64,000 bases of DNA from Lewinellaceae bacterium (GCA_020636075.1 JACJYO010000013.1:62001-126000); one strand, 5' to 3'; positions 10,101-17,995 are shown, counted from the stretch's first letter. The notes: generated by a model from the letters alone, not told the origin. Numbers and translations: made by a program.

Positions 10101-11768
10101 CATATCACCTACCTATGGACCACTGTGGATGGCAATATTCTCAACGGTGCCAATACCCTCAGTCCCGAAGTGAATGCCCCGGGTACTTATCAATTGTTGT
10201 TGCTCGACACGCTGACGGGTTGTTCATCTACGGCAGAAGTGCTGGTACAATTGGATGCAAATGCGCCATTGGCAGCCATTCTCCCCGCGCAAAATTTGAC
10301 CTGCGTGCAAACGGCAGTTCCACTCGACGGCAGCGGGAGCAGCGCGGGCGCCAATTTCAGTTACCAATGGACAGGCCCCGGCCTGGTGAGCGGTACGGGC
10401 GGTTTGACGCCGCTGATCAACGTGGCGGGGACCTATAGCCTTCAAGTGACCGATTTGACGAACGGCTGCACGGCCACAGCTGCGGTGCAGGTGAGCGCCG
10501 ATACCACCCCACCCGTGGCAGTAGTTTTTGCTGCGCAAAATTTGACCTGCGTGCAAGCAGAAGTTCCACTCGACGGTAGCGGGAGCAGCGTGGGCGCCAA
10601 TTTCAGTTACCAATGGACGGGCCCCGGCCTGGTGAGCGGAACGGGCGGTCTGACGCCGCTGGCCAACGCTGCGGGCACCTATACCCTGCAAATAACCGAT
10701 ATGACGAACGGTTGCTCGGCAACGGCCTCCACTATTGTGTCGACCAACACGACCCCGCCGGATGCACAAGCCGGGCAAGATGCCAGCCTGTCTTGCAATA
10801 TGCCAACGCTGACCCTCCAGGGTAGCAGTGCGACACCGGGTGTACTTTTTCAATGGGCGACTGTAAACGGTTCCATCCTTTCCGGGCCAAATGCTGCGAC
10901 TCCGGAAGTAGGTGCCGCCGGCCAATATGTGTTGGTGGTTACCGACCCGCAGAATGGCTGCACGGCCAGCGACACGGTTTCGATTTCAGCAATCAGCACC
11001 GGGTTCCCTTCGGCCTCGGAAACGCAGCCTACTTGCATGGACAAGCTTGGCAGTATCCTGTTTACGGGAGGGCAAACCGGGCTGGGGCCGTATTTGTATT
11101 CGATTGACAACGGTGCGAGTTTCGGACAGGATAGTTTGTTTGCTGCCTTGCCACCGGGGACATACCAAACAGTGGTACAGGATGCCGATGGTTGTGAGCA
11201 ACAGGCCATTGTCGTACTTCAGGCTATTTCCCCGCTTACCATCGATTTACCGGGCAATGTTACCCTAGCTGCCGGGGAAACCCTTTTGTTGAACCCGGTG
11301 CTAAATATTCCGTCGGCTGCAGTGGCATCGGTTGCCTGGACGCCCGGTGCAGGCCTGAGTTGTACGGATTGCCTGAATCCCCTAGCGGCGCCCTTGGCGA
11401 ATACCAGTTACCAACTGGTTGTCACCAGCCAAAGTGGTTGCACGGCCAGTGCGGTGGTGCTGATAACCGTCAACACAACAGCGGAGGTATACGTGCCCAA
11501 TGTTTTTTCACCAAACGGCGACGGCTCCAACGACTTGTTTCAACTGCAAACCAACCAGTCCCTGCAAAATTTCGAACTGCGCATTTTTGACCGCTGGGGT
11601 GGGCTTTTGTTTGAAAGCACTGATCCGGGTTTGGGCTGGGATGGTACGGCCCGAGGTAAACCAATGAACCCGGGTGTGTACGCCTACTTTATTCGGTTTG
11701 ATGCGGTAAATGTGGCAGGGGAAGTAGAAGGGCACTTGCTGGAAGGGGGTGTGTTGTTGTTTCGTTGA
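7161..11768 (+). CDS. Giant PKD-like repeat T9SS type B surface protein
   Basis: 1535 residues with a signal peptide (1-24, ending TTTAQ). An N-terminal PKD-like domain (VDAGTDKFVCSPGESV) is followed by a jelly-roll-like domain (about 95-260), similar in layout to carbohydrate-binding folds. Then come about a dozen Ig/PKD-like repeats of 80-100 residues. Each has a paired-Cys pattern (LxCxxxxxxLDGSGSS...FSYxW...PGxYTLxVTxxxxGCxA). A SprB-like segment (DNGASFGQDS) precedes the gliding-motility-associated C-terminal sorting domain (VYVPNVFSPNGDGSND ... WDG). It is therefore exported by the type IX system and displayed on the surface, probably as an adhesin. Two adjacent repeats (about 10285-10470 and 10530-10715) are nearly identical in DNA, showing recent unit duplication. 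Confidence 0.9.
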   Translation: MRKNKLALFALFCGGLFFSKTTTAQCPITVDAGTDKFVCSPGESVQLEGSISGNYLGFRWSPVTGLDDPFLLNPTATVNSMTTYTLTGAAFDPSAPNLVNNPGFEAGNTGFTSGYMYNPVPITPGTYVLTTSPDLVLSNFPPCDDHTFGNGTGNMMLVNGTGGANSQIWCQTIPVMANSWYSLGAWVASSPISPPVLQFAVNGSFTGNAFSASGGGCFWEEFTATWFSGTSTSAQVCIHDISGSGNGLFGDDFGLDDIFMAKACTATDQMTVSVAQVQAVLPTSIILPCSAQQNGIQLDGSASSSGPGYTYGWDGPSMLSGGDTPIATVNEPGLYTLTVSFDTGNGICTKTASITVLPDPATVTASAAAIEELNCTTATAMLDGSGSSVGPFISYFWEPTVSIVAGNGTLNPTVNQPGFYTLTVTNTISGCTETAMVYVSQNLAPAMAAATAPASLTCASDTVMLSGAGSSTGFQFAYQWSGPGIVSGGTSLNNCMVNAPGLYTLVVTNGISTCTATATAVVAQNTAPPVAVANADAPGALDCTTDSLTLNSTGSSSGAGFSYLWSTPNGHFRGPVNGPTATVDSLGLYILTVTNAQNGCTAVDSVVVQATAGQPVIALAQPLPVFHCAIDSVLLDASASTGGSALNVLWTSPNGSILSGDTTLTPWLGSAGIYIVQISNTASGCSATDTLQIDVDTLAPQISLATAGQLDCQTTTLLLDASGSSDSSSIVLLWNFTPAPGANGPGFVLGQNSLTPMIDAPGMYTLTLTDTLNFCTTSDSVLVQQDTLQPLADAGPDRFLTCIVLVDTLDGSNSSQGPGLVYLWNTGETTLLAPVNTPGLYFLQVADTVNHCTATDSVVVQLLNDLPDVTIDTPGVLTCFQPQIQLQAMASGGPEFSYLWGFTGAGAGILSGDTTLTPVAGSPGEYVLTVTNTLTGCTASATQTLQQSADLPFADAGPAQTLFCGTLTLQLDGSNSDTGQHITYLWTTVDGNILNGANTLSPEVNAPGTYQLLLLDTLTGCSSTAEVLVQLDANAPLAAILPAQNLTCVQTAVPLDGSGSSAGANFSYQWTGPGLVSGTGGLTPLINVAGTYSLQVTDLTNGCTATAAVQVSADTTPPVAVVFAAQNLTCVQAEVPLDGSGSSVGANFSYQWTGPGLVSGTGGLTPLANAAGTYTLQITDMTNGCSATASTIVSTNTTPPDAQAGQDASLSCNMPTLTLQGSSATPGVLFQWATVNGSILSGPNAATPEVGAAGQYVLVVTDPQNGCTASDTVSISAISTGFPSASETQPTCMDKLGSILFTGGQTGLGPYLYSIDNGASFGQDSLFAALPPGTYQTVVQDADGCEQQAIVVLQAISPLTIDLPGNVTLAAGETLLLNPVLNIPSAAVASVAWTPGAGLSCTDCLNPLAAPLANTSYQLVVTSQSGCTASAVVLITVNTTAEVYVPNVFSPNGDGSNDLFQLQTNQSLQNFELRIFDRWGGLLFESTDPGLGWDGTARGKPMNPGVYAYFIRFDAVNVAGEVEGHLLEGGVLLFR

Positions 11769-11819
11769 AGTACTTGATATAACTCTGCATAATTCATCAG
11801 AATCAAAACTATCCTGCAA

Positions 11820-12275
11820 ATGAATAACATTACAATCCGCCCGGCAACTGAAGCAGATCTGCCGGCTATGCATGCCCTGGTGTACGAACTGGCGGTGTAT
11901 GAAAAAGAGCCCGAGGCAGTGGTCACCACCCCGGCGGAATATCTGGAAGATTTCCGCAACGGCCTGTTCGAAGGCCACATTGCCGAGCTGGATGGCCAGG
12001 TGGCCGGCATGACGCTTTTTTTTATGGCCTACTCCACCTGGCGGGGCAAAATGCTCTACCTCGATGATTTTGTGGTCAGCGAAAAATTCCGCCGGCACGG
12101 CATCGGCCAGCTGTTGTTTGATGCTTTTGTTGCGGAGGGCCGCAACCGCGGTTGCCGGATGATCAAATGGCAAGTACTCGACTGGAACACGCCGGCACTG
12201 AATTTTTACAAAAAAAACAATGCGGAAATCGAGGAGGGCTGGTGGAACGGCAGGATCATTTTTTCCAACAAGTAA
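11820..12275 (+). CDS. GNAT family N-acetyltransferase (SAT1-like)
   Basis: 151 residues forming one GNAT domain: an N-terminal IRPATEADL strand, the acetyl-CoA binding stretch RRHGIGQLLFDAF (about 101-113), and the C-terminal helix WNTPALNFYKK. The overall pattern, including YEKEPEAVVTT and LYLDDFVV, resembles eukaryotic-type diamine (spermidine/spermine) acetyltransferases and their many bacterial relatives. The acceptor could be a polyamine, a small amine or a thia-amino acid; sequence alone does not say which. It is cytoplasmic, has no signal peptide and is convergent with the next gene. Confidence 0.85.
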   Translation: MNNITIRPATEADLPAMHALVYELAVYEKEPEAVVTTPAEYLEDFRNGLFEGHIAELDGQVAGMTLFFMAYSTWRGKMLYLDDFVVSEKFRRHGIGQLLFDAFVAEGRNRGCRMIKWQVLDWNTPALNFYKKNNAEIEEGWWNGRIIFSNK

Positions 12276-12284
12276 TGAAAACAC

Positions 12285-13217
12285 TTACTGATCCCAGCAT
12301 TCGCGTTTCAGCACATTAGCAAATTCGGGGTCGCGTACCAGGCGCAGGTAGGAGTCGCGGTTGTGTTTGGGGTTTTGCGCCGGAGGCGTCGACTGGAAAA
12401 TGAGATCGGCGAGTTGGTGCCAGCCTTTGTGCTTCAGCGTGTTTTTTGCCACACACAGGCCATGCCCCGGTGTGGCTTCCGGGTGGGCGCGCACTTCGGC
12501 TTTGCGGGCCATTTCGAGGTAGGTGGCCAGCGTTTGCGCTGCGGGTTGTTCAAATTCGACCTGGTGAATTCGCGGCGACGACGGCAGGTAGCGCACGGTG
12601 AATGCATCGCGGTCGTTGAGCGGGAAACCGTTGGGAAGTATGATCTGGCCGGTATCAGGTACATAAAAATAGCCGGAAACCTGGCTGTCGCCGGCTGTGG
12701 TGAACCCGTAGAACACCTTACGCTGCAGTGCATCGGACACGATGTACAACTCCGCCAGTGTGGTTTTACCTTCAGCGTCGAGCATGCCGGCTGCTTCGGG
12801 GCTCAAACCGCTGGTCAGGCTGGAGCCGCTCAAACGTTCAGCTTGCTGTTGTTGATTCCACCACCGAAGTCCCAAAAAAATACCCGTGACCGACAATACC
12901 AGGCCCAGCGCCAGGAAGATCATGTATTTCCGGTTGCGGCTCTCATCGGCTTTTCGCAGCCGGTTGCGGGGTGTGTCCACCTCCTTGTTTACATTAAAAT
13001 CGTAGGAAAAGCCGGTTTTTTCCTTGAAAATGCGCACTTCGCACAATTCGTCTTCCACAAAAAAAGAATAGGTACGCGACTCCCGAACGGAAAAATCGAC
13101 CTGCACTACCCGCAGGTCACAATGCAGGAGTACATGCCCTGACCGGTCGCCGTGGTACAGGCCAACGCGGTGTTGGCCACCAAAATCATCCAGATATACC
13201 CAACTGACCTGAGCCAT
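12285..13217 (-). CDS. Hypothetical single-pass membrane protein
   Basis: 310 residues, family not recognised. A soluble N-terminal part (about 1-95) opens with a beta-rich pattern (VSWVYLDDFGGQHRVGLYHG) and ends in a basic patch (NRLRKADESRNRK). One transmembrane helix follows (about 97-118), then a C-terminal domain of about 190 residues containing Gly/Tyr-rich strands such as GYFYVPDTGQIILPNGFPL. With the basic patch before the helix, the N-terminal part is likely cytoplasmic and the C-terminal part periplasmic. The stop is nine bases from the stop of the acetyltransferase gene on the other strand. It is divergent from the regulator gene at 13425. No function can be assigned. Confidence 0.7.
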   Translation of the reverse strand: MAQVSWVYLDDFGGQHRVGLYHGDRSGHVLLHCDLRVVQVDFSVRESRTYSFFVEDELCEVRIFKEKTGFSYDFNVNKEVDTPRNRLRKADESRNRKYMIFLALGLVLSVTGIFLGLRWWNQQQQAERLSGSSLTSGLSPEAAGMLDAEGKTTLAELYIVSDALQRKVFYGFTTAGDSQVSGYFYVPDTGQIILPNGFPLNDRDAFTVRYLPSSPRIHQVEFEQPAAQTLATYLEMARKAEVRAHPEATPGHGLCVAKNTLKHKGWHQLADLIFQSTPPAQNPKHNRDSYLRLVRDPEFANVLKRECWDQ

Positions 13218-13424
13218 GAATTTTTATAAATATCGAATACCTGCAACGCGACAACAACATGCCGCCTCCGGGATAAACGAAGGTAGCAGGGAGGGATTGT
13301 TGCCGGCATATCCGGGTGCTTAAAATTATTTCCATTCGTCCGATTATGGCGGAATCGGTACCTGTTCCCAAATTTCTCTAAAATCGCGGGTATATCTTGG
13401 GGGCCGGTTGTTAAACTTTTAGCA

Positions 13425-14105
13425 ATGAAATTACTTTTGGTTGAAGATGAGCCTGAATTGGCGCACAGTATCGCTTCGTTTTTGGAGCAGGTGGGTTTTC
13501 GGGTCGAACAGGCCCCGGAGTTTGCGCAGGCTATGGAAAAAATTGCCCTCTACAATTACGATTGCCTGCTGGTGGATTTGGGTTTGCCCGATGGCAACGG
13601 CCTCGACATCATCCGCGCACTCAGGAAACAGGAATCGGCTACAGGCGTACTGGTTATTTCAGCCAGGAATGCGGTGGATGACCGAATAACCGGCCTCAAT
13701 CTTGGCGCGGATGATTATCTGTCCAAACCCTTTCATCTGGCTGAACTCAATGCGCGTGTTCAGGCCATCCTGCGACGCCGGCAATTTGGCGGCAAGGCTG
13801 CGATCCGCTTTGCCGAAATTTGTGTGCACACCGCCGAGCGCCAGGTATTCGCCGGCAACCAGGTGCTCGAGCTTACCCGGAAGGAATACGACCTCCTGCT
13901 TTTTTTTCTGGCAAATAAATACCGCGTCGTGACGCGTGAAGCGATCGCCGAGCACCTGCTGGGCGACGATGCAGATCAAATGGACGACTTCAATTTTATC
14001 TATTCCCATGTCAAAAATTTGCGCAAAAAACTGGCTACAGGCGGCGCCGGCGATTATGTGCAGGCGGTGTACGGCATCGGGTACAAATTCACCGATCAGG
14101 TATGA
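13425..14105 (+). CDS. OmpR/PhoB-family response regulator
   Basis: 226 residues. The receiver domain (1-115) has the acidic pair in LLVEDEPE, the phospho-acceptor Asp51 in LLVDLGLPDG and the conserved Lys in YLSKPFHLAEL. The winged-helix DNA-binding domain (about 128-224) contains LTRKEYDLLLFFLANKYRVVTRE and the recognition-helix region NFIYSHVKNLRKKL, ending VYGIGYKF. It regulates transcription when phosphorylated by its partner kinase. The stop overlaps the start of the kinase gene by ATGA, so the pair is translationally coupled. The PepSY-like gene downstream is a likely target or member of the same circuit. Confidence 0.95.
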   Translation: MKLLLVEDEPELAHSIASFLEQVGFRVEQAPEFAQAMEKIALYNYDCLLVDLGLPDGNGLDIIRALRKQESATGVLVISARNAVDDRITGLNLGADDYLSKPFHLAELNARVQAILRRRQFGGKAAIRFAEICVHTAERQVFAGNQVLELTRKEYDLLLFFLANKYRVVTREAIAEHLLGDDADQMDDFNFIYSHVKNLRKKLATGGAGDYVQAVYGIGYKFTDQV

Positions 14106-15364
14106 AACTTCTCCGGCACACACAGCGCGGCTATTTGCAACTGGCAATACCCGTATTTCTGCTGGCTGGTATGGGCATGTACCTGTTGCTCATCCGGGCG
14201 GTGTACGATTTTTCGGATGAAAACCTTCAGCAGACCAGAATTGAAATTGAAAACTACATACACGAACACAACACCCTGCCCGCCTACTTTCAAACCAGCG
14301 CCATCTTTATGGATTCCCGGCAATTGATAACTGCTTGCCCGGAACGTTATCTCGATACCTTGTTGTTCAATGCAGCCGAAGGCGAACAGGAGCCCTACCG
14401 GCGCCTGGAATTTCCCGTCCTGTTGCAGGGGAAACACTATCAGGTAGCCATCAATCAAAGCCGGCTGGAGCACGAAGAACTGGCGTTGTCGATCGGCTTG
14501 TTTCTGGCGGTTTTGTTTTTGCTGCTCTTTGGCTTGCTTTGGTGGGTCAACCGGCGGGTCGCCGATAAAGTTTGGCAGCCATTTTTTACTACCCTTGGGC
14601 AGCTGCGCAAATTTAATCTTGCAGAAAATACCCCCCTGCATTTGCACGATACGCCGGTAGACGAGTTCCGCGAATTGCACAGCGCCTTGCAAACGTTGAG
14701 CACCAGGGTGCGCGCCGACTTTCAGGCCGTCCGCCAATTCACCGAAAATGCCAGCCATGAACTGCAAACACCGCTCGCTGTGCTTCAAAATGAAGTGAAC
14801 TTGTTGCTTCAACAGGAGCAACTAACCGCTGCACAAGCCCGGCATCTGGAAGTCATTGCCCGGCAAACGCGACGCGTGTCCCGGCTCAACCAGTCCCTGT
14901 TGCTATTGGCCAAAATTGAGAACGATCAATTTGCGCATCGCAAACCGGTGGCGTTGCATCAACTGATCGGGCAAAAATTGGAAGGGCTTGCTGATGTTGC
15001 CCAGGCCAAAAATTTGACTATCGAAAAAACGCTGGCCCCGGTGTCGATCGCCTTAAATGCCGATTTGGCAGATATTCTGATGACCAACATTCTTGGGAAT
15101 GCTATAAAACACAATGTCCCAGGTGGCTTTTTGCAGGTTCAGCTGACAGAAACCGGTTTGCTGGTTCGCAATGCTTGTCAAAAACCCGACAAGCCGCCCG
15201 GCGATCTGACCAACCGGTTTGTCCGTGGAAATGCGCGAGTTGCCGGCCAGGGCCTGGGTTTGGCTATCGTGCAGGAAATTTGTTTAAAAAGCAATTTTCA
15301 ATTGAAGGTTCAATATGCTGATGGTGTTTGGGAAACGGCAATTTACTGGCCGGGACAGGGTTAG
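14102..15364 (+). CDS. Sensor histidine kinase
   Basis: 420 residues. Two membrane helices (about 13-33 and 127-149) enclose a roughly 95-residue periplasmic sensor loop. The HisKA dimerisation domain has the H-box SHELQTPLAVL (phospho-acceptor His near residue 220). The ATP-binding domain shows the N-box NILGNAIKHN and a G-box GQGLGLAIVQEI, but it is short and lacks a clear F-box DxGxG motif before residue 370, as in some compact Bacteroidota kinases. It phosphorylates the regulator encoded just upstream (4-base overlap). The signal is unknown. Confidence 0.93.
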   Translation: MKLLRHTQRGYLQLAIPVFLLAGMGMYLLLIRAVYDFSDENLQQTRIEIENYIHEHNTLPAYFQTSAIFMDSRQLITACPERYLDTLLFNAAEGEQEPYRRLEFPVLLQGKHYQVAINQSRLEHEELALSIGLFLAVLFLLLFGLLWWVNRRVADKVWQPFFTTLGQLRKFNLAENTPLHLHDTPVDEFRELHSALQTLSTRVRADFQAVRQFTENASHELQTPLAVLQNEVNLLLQQEQLTAAQARHLEVIARQTRRVSRLNQSLLLLAKIENDQFAHRKPVALHQLIGQKLEGLADVAQAKNLTIEKTLAPVSIALNADLADILMTNILGNAIKHNVPGGFLQVQLTETGLLVRNACQKPDKPPGDLTNRFVRGNARVAGQGLGLAIVQEICLKSNFQLKVQYADGVWETAIYWPGQG

Positions 15365-15442
15365 GCGGGGGCGCCCATTTTTCTCCAAATTCGCTGCCGA
15401 TGTTTGCAGGACGATTGCTTAACATTTAAAATAACCGCACGT

Positions 15443-15856
15443 ATGCTACGATCATTTTTGCTATTCGCCGCAGTGCTGCTTTGGGCAGGCTGTGCAGTAC
15501 AGGCTCAAAAAGCCGTACCTGAGGCCGTTCAAGCCACATTTAATGAAAAATTCCCGAAAGCCGACGACGTCGAGTGGAAGTTGGAAGCCGATGGCAACTG
15601 GGAAGTGGAGTTTGAGTTGGACGACGAGGAGTCCTCCGCAACGTTTAGTGCCGAAGGCAAATGGCTTGAAACCGAAACGGAAATTGCCAAAGATGACTTG
15701 CCCGACGCTGTTCGCAAGGCAGTGCAGGGGCAAAAAGTCAAAGAAGCCGCGCGTATCCTCAAGGCTGACGGTACGACTGTTTACGAAGTTGAAATTGGTA
15801 AAAAAGACTTGATCTACGATGCCAACGGGCAGTTGCTGCTGGAGGAAAAAGATTGA
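15443..15856 (+). CDS. Secreted PepSY-like domain protein
   Basis: 137 residues. The start at 15443 gives a proper signal peptide (LRSFLLFAAVLLWAGCAVQAQ); an upstream TTG would add 13 residues before it and was not chosen. The Cys in the signal region could alternatively be a lipobox (LWAGC). The mature part consists of two PepSY-like repeats, each with a pattern of an amphipathic helix (VPEAVQATFNEKFPKADDVEW) shortened here by the repeat and a beta-hairpin carrying acidic residues (WEVEFELDDEE; VYEVEIGKKD). Related small periplasmic proteins are often encoded next to two-component systems in Bacteroidota and are induced by them. The gap to the kinase stop is 78 bases. Role likely in envelope stress or metal handling, which is inference. 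Confidence 0.8.
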   Translation: MLRSFLLFAAVLLWAGCAVQAQKAVPEAVQATFNEKFPKADDVEWKLEADGNWEVEFELDDEESSATFSAEGKWLETETEIAKDDLPDAVRKAVQGQKVKEAARILKADGTTVYEVEIGKKDLIYDANGQLLLEEKD

Positions 15857-15917
15857 AGTTTTGGCGACGCCAGGTGCGCCGACGCAAGTATTCGAATGTA
15901 AAAACATGAGTCATCCC

Positions 15918-16270
15918 TCTATGTTGCTATCCAAGCGTGAAGAGCATTATTTGTTCTTTCAGGTTATTTTTTAGGCATCTGGAGGATTTTCGGCACAAAA
16001 AATCTACTTGAAGGGGGCGCGATGTTCGTCCCCTTCACGCTTTTGAGGGGTTTGTTGATTATGCTCATAAATATGCCCAAATACTCTTCTATTAGCGGCC
16101 CTTCAATAGGCTGATGCCGCAAGATTCCAGATCATTTTGCTAAAACGGGAGGCCGGAGTCTGAGATTAAGCGGACTTTTTCACCTTGGGTGAATAGCCGC
16201 AGGGATGACTTAGCGGTCTGCTCCCGGGACTTATTTATGGCATTTAATGAGCAACTTGTTGTGTAGGTTT
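15918..16270 (-). ncRNA. Candidate IS110 bridge RNA / structured non-coding end
   Basis: 353 non-coding bases directly 3' of the transposase. Several hairpins are visible: tgaagggg/ccccttca (16009-16016 with 16030-16037), gcggc/gccgc (16095-16099 with 16116-16120), ttcacc/ggtgaa near 16180-16195 nested in gcgg/ccgc, and a long-range pair aagcgtgaag (15933-15942) with cttcacgctt (16033-16042). IS110 and IS1111 elements encode a bridge RNA in a non-coding end that pairs with donor and target DNA. Strand is assumed to follow the transposase. The RNA itself is inferred; its exact ends and guide loops are not defined here. Confidence 0.45.
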
Positions 16271-17338
16271 TCAGGTGTTTTGGATCGGGGTGTAGGGTTG
16301 GCCTGTGAGCCACACTCGGCGGATTCGATTGAGTACTTTTCTGCTAATTTTAATGATGGCATGCGGGCCATCGAAGCGTTTTCTCAATTTCAGGTAACAA
16401 AGGCTTAGTTCAGTATCTTGTTGGATGGCTTTCCACGAGCATTCGATCAGGGCACTACGCAGACGCTTATTTCCCCGGGTAGTTCGCCGATTAGCCTGAT
16501 CCGTGTCGCCGCTCCTATGTGTTTGAGGCACAAGCCCCAGATAGGCACAGAGTTTATCCAGGGTTTTAAAGCGTCTCATATCGCCAATTTCCGTCAATAA
16601 CTGGATGGCTGTAAAAAATCCGACTCCCGGAACGCTACGCAGGAGTTTCATCTGCGGCCCGTAATAGTCGTTTGCGAATAACTGATGCAGTTGCTTCACT
16701 ATAGCCTGTTCTCTTTGCCGCACAGCCGCATACTCGTCCAATAAGGAATTCAAAACCTGGTCGTTCTGTGCTTGCCTTTGTAGCCATTGGATAAACGTTT
16801 TGGTCCAAGTCCAATCTGCCATCACGCCTTGTGGGGGATAAAGCCCTATAAAATGCAAATACATTTTAATGCGCGTCATCGCCCGGCGCCGATCACCTGC
16901 CACAGCATAACGGCGTCGTACTAAAGCCCGATCCTGTTGCTGCTGCTTGGTAGGAATAAAAATGCCTTTCAATTCACCATTACGCAAGGCTCGGGCAATC
17001 TTACGGCTATCTCGAACATCATCCTTGTGCTGGCGCTCATGATCTGTAGTCGGGACATCTGCCGGATGAACCACGATCGTCTCGATACCTTGTTCTATCA
17101 GTTGTTCCTGTACCCAAAATCCACAATAACCCGCTTCGTAAGCACATAAGTACTTCCCATTGGGATAGTGCCGCCTCAAGTAATCGGATAAAGACTCTGG
17201 GCTGGGAGGCGACAGGTTGATCGTTTTTTGCTGGAATTCGCCCAAGTGAATAGTGGTACGCCAACTCTTTCGGTGTACGTCTATTCCAACATAGATTGCT
17301 TGGTCGCTAAAGTCAAGTTGCCTAAATTCACTTTTCAT
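16271..17338 (-). CDS. IS110-family transposase
   Basis: 355 residues from the ATG at 17338; a GTG 13 codons upstream is possible but would overlap a hairpin. The N-terminal RuvC-like DEDD domain has YVGIDVHRKSW (first Asp), CAYEAGYCGFW (Glu) and KDDVRDSRKIARAL (two Asp). The C-terminal Transposase_20 domain has SVPGVGFFTAIQLLTEIGD, a helix-hairpin-helix-like motif, then LGLVPQTHRSG, which contains the expected catalytic Ser, and RRTTRGNKRLRSALIE. Length is normal for the family and the frame is intact, so the enzyme may be active. IS110 enzymes act as RNA-guided DNA recombinases. Confidence 0.95.
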   Translation of the reverse strand: MKSEFRQLDFSDQAIYVGIDVHRKSWRTTIHLGEFQQKTINLSPPSPESLSDYLRRHYPNGKYLCAYEAGYCGFWVQEQLIEQGIETIVVHPADVPTTDHERQHKDDVRDSRKIARALRNGELKGIFIPTKQQQQDRALVRRRYAVAGDRRRAMTRIKMYLHFIGLYPPQGVMADWTWTKTFIQWLQRQAQNDQVLNSLLDEYAAVRQREQAIVKQLHQLFANDYYGPQMKLLRSVPGVGFFTAIQLLTEIGDMRRFKTLDKLCAYLGLVPQTHRSGDTDQANRRTTRGNKRLRSALIECSWKAIQQDTELSLCYLKLRKRFDGPHAIIKISRKVLNRIRRVWLTGQPYTPIQNT

Positions 17339-17340
17339 TT

Positions 17341-17405
17341 TTGCTTCGAGTTGAATGGTTAACAATGATTTTGACACTCTAAAGTTAACTCTTCACTCGA
17401 AGCAA
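17341..17405. repeat. Hairpin upstream of the IS110 transposase
   Basis: Imperfect arms of about 22 bases: ttgcttcgagt begins the left arm (17341-17363) and actcgaagcaa ends the right arm (17384-17405), with gttaac boxes at the inner edges and a 20-base loop. It starts two bases upstream of the transposase ATG, so in RNA it would cover the translation start region. It could limit transposase translation or be a subterminal inverted repeat of the element. Confidence 0.6.
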
Positions 17406-17535
17406 TTTTCAACTCAACGTATTAACCCCATGAACCTCATTGCGGCAAACATAGAGTCTGAATTTTTCCATATTGAAAATTCGGGATTTTTTATTGTAAA
17501 AAATAATTTAAAATATTGAACATTAGTGCATTACG

Positions 17536-17706
17536 TTCTTTTTGCCTTGATGCAAAAAGAACCAAAAAAATCAAGGCTGTATGCAAATCCCGCGATTTTG
17601 CTTGAAATCTCCGGCGGTGCAAAACCCAACTCGCTCCTCCTTCGTCGTCGCTCAAACAAGGTTTTGCTAAAAACCGCCTCCGATTTCGCAAAATCGGGAT
17701 TTGCAT
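17536..17706. repeat. Palindromic intergenic repeat cluster
   Basis: Two palindromes in tandem. The first pairs ttctttttgc (17536-17545) with gcaaaaagaa (17552-17561), and gccttga (17544-17550) with tcaaggc (17571-17577). The second is a long hairpin with arms starting atgcaaatcccgcgattttgc (17581-17601; one two-base difference) and gcaaaatcgggatttgcat (17688-17706), extended inward by partial pairing of gcggt and accgc. The loop holds a Cys/Ser-codon-like cttcgtcgtcgctc stretch but no gene. It resembles repeats scattered in Bacteroidota intergenic DNA. The rest of the 17406-17995 gap shows no gene. Confidence 0.6.
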
Positions 17707-17746
17707 AAGGCCGATCTACACCTTTGTTTATCAATTCGTTAAATAA

Positions 17747-17788
17747 AAACATAAGTCGCCCCAAAAAATTGGGGATGACTCATGTTTT
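17747..17788. repeat. Short palindrome sharing the IS-flanking 17-mer
   Basis: aaaacataagtcgcccc (17747-17763) is a near reverse complement of ggggatgactcatgtttt (17771-17788) around an AT-rich loop. Its right arm is the inverted copy of the 17-mer at 15901-15917, so this repeat family occurs on both sides of the IS110 element. It may be the repeat into which the element moved. Confidence 0.6.
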
Positions 17789-17995
17789 CCTTGCTTCAAA
17801 ATCTGCGCGGAAAAGCAATTTGGGCGCCATTCCGTTTAAAAAAAAATGCGTTTATTGATAAAGATTAGCCATTTTAGCGATTAATATGAAGCAGGCTTGT
17901 TTCCAGGCTATCTTAAGTGCTGTTCATCTACTTTCCCGCCGATTCGTTTTATTCCTTTTCTCGCCTATTTTTTATGTTTTAAAAGCGCAACGAAT

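Larger units (their letters stand above)
15901..17788. mobile_element. IS110-family element region with 17-bp flanking inverted repeats
   Basis: The transposase gene lies within a non-coding context bounded by aaaacatgagtcatccc at 15901-15917 and its exact reverse complement at 17772-17788. IS110 elements usually lack true terminal inverted repeats, so these 17-mers may be copies of a genomic repeat the element lies between rather than the real ends. The exact ends cannot be fixed without a second copy. The part 3' of the transposase is the structured stretch 15918-16270; the 5' side carries a hairpin and further palindromes. Confidence 0.5.

Noticed and set aside
15404..15442. A TTG start 13 codons upstream of the PepSY-like gene
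   Set aside because: It would put a polar leader before a perfect signal peptide that begins at the ATG 15443.
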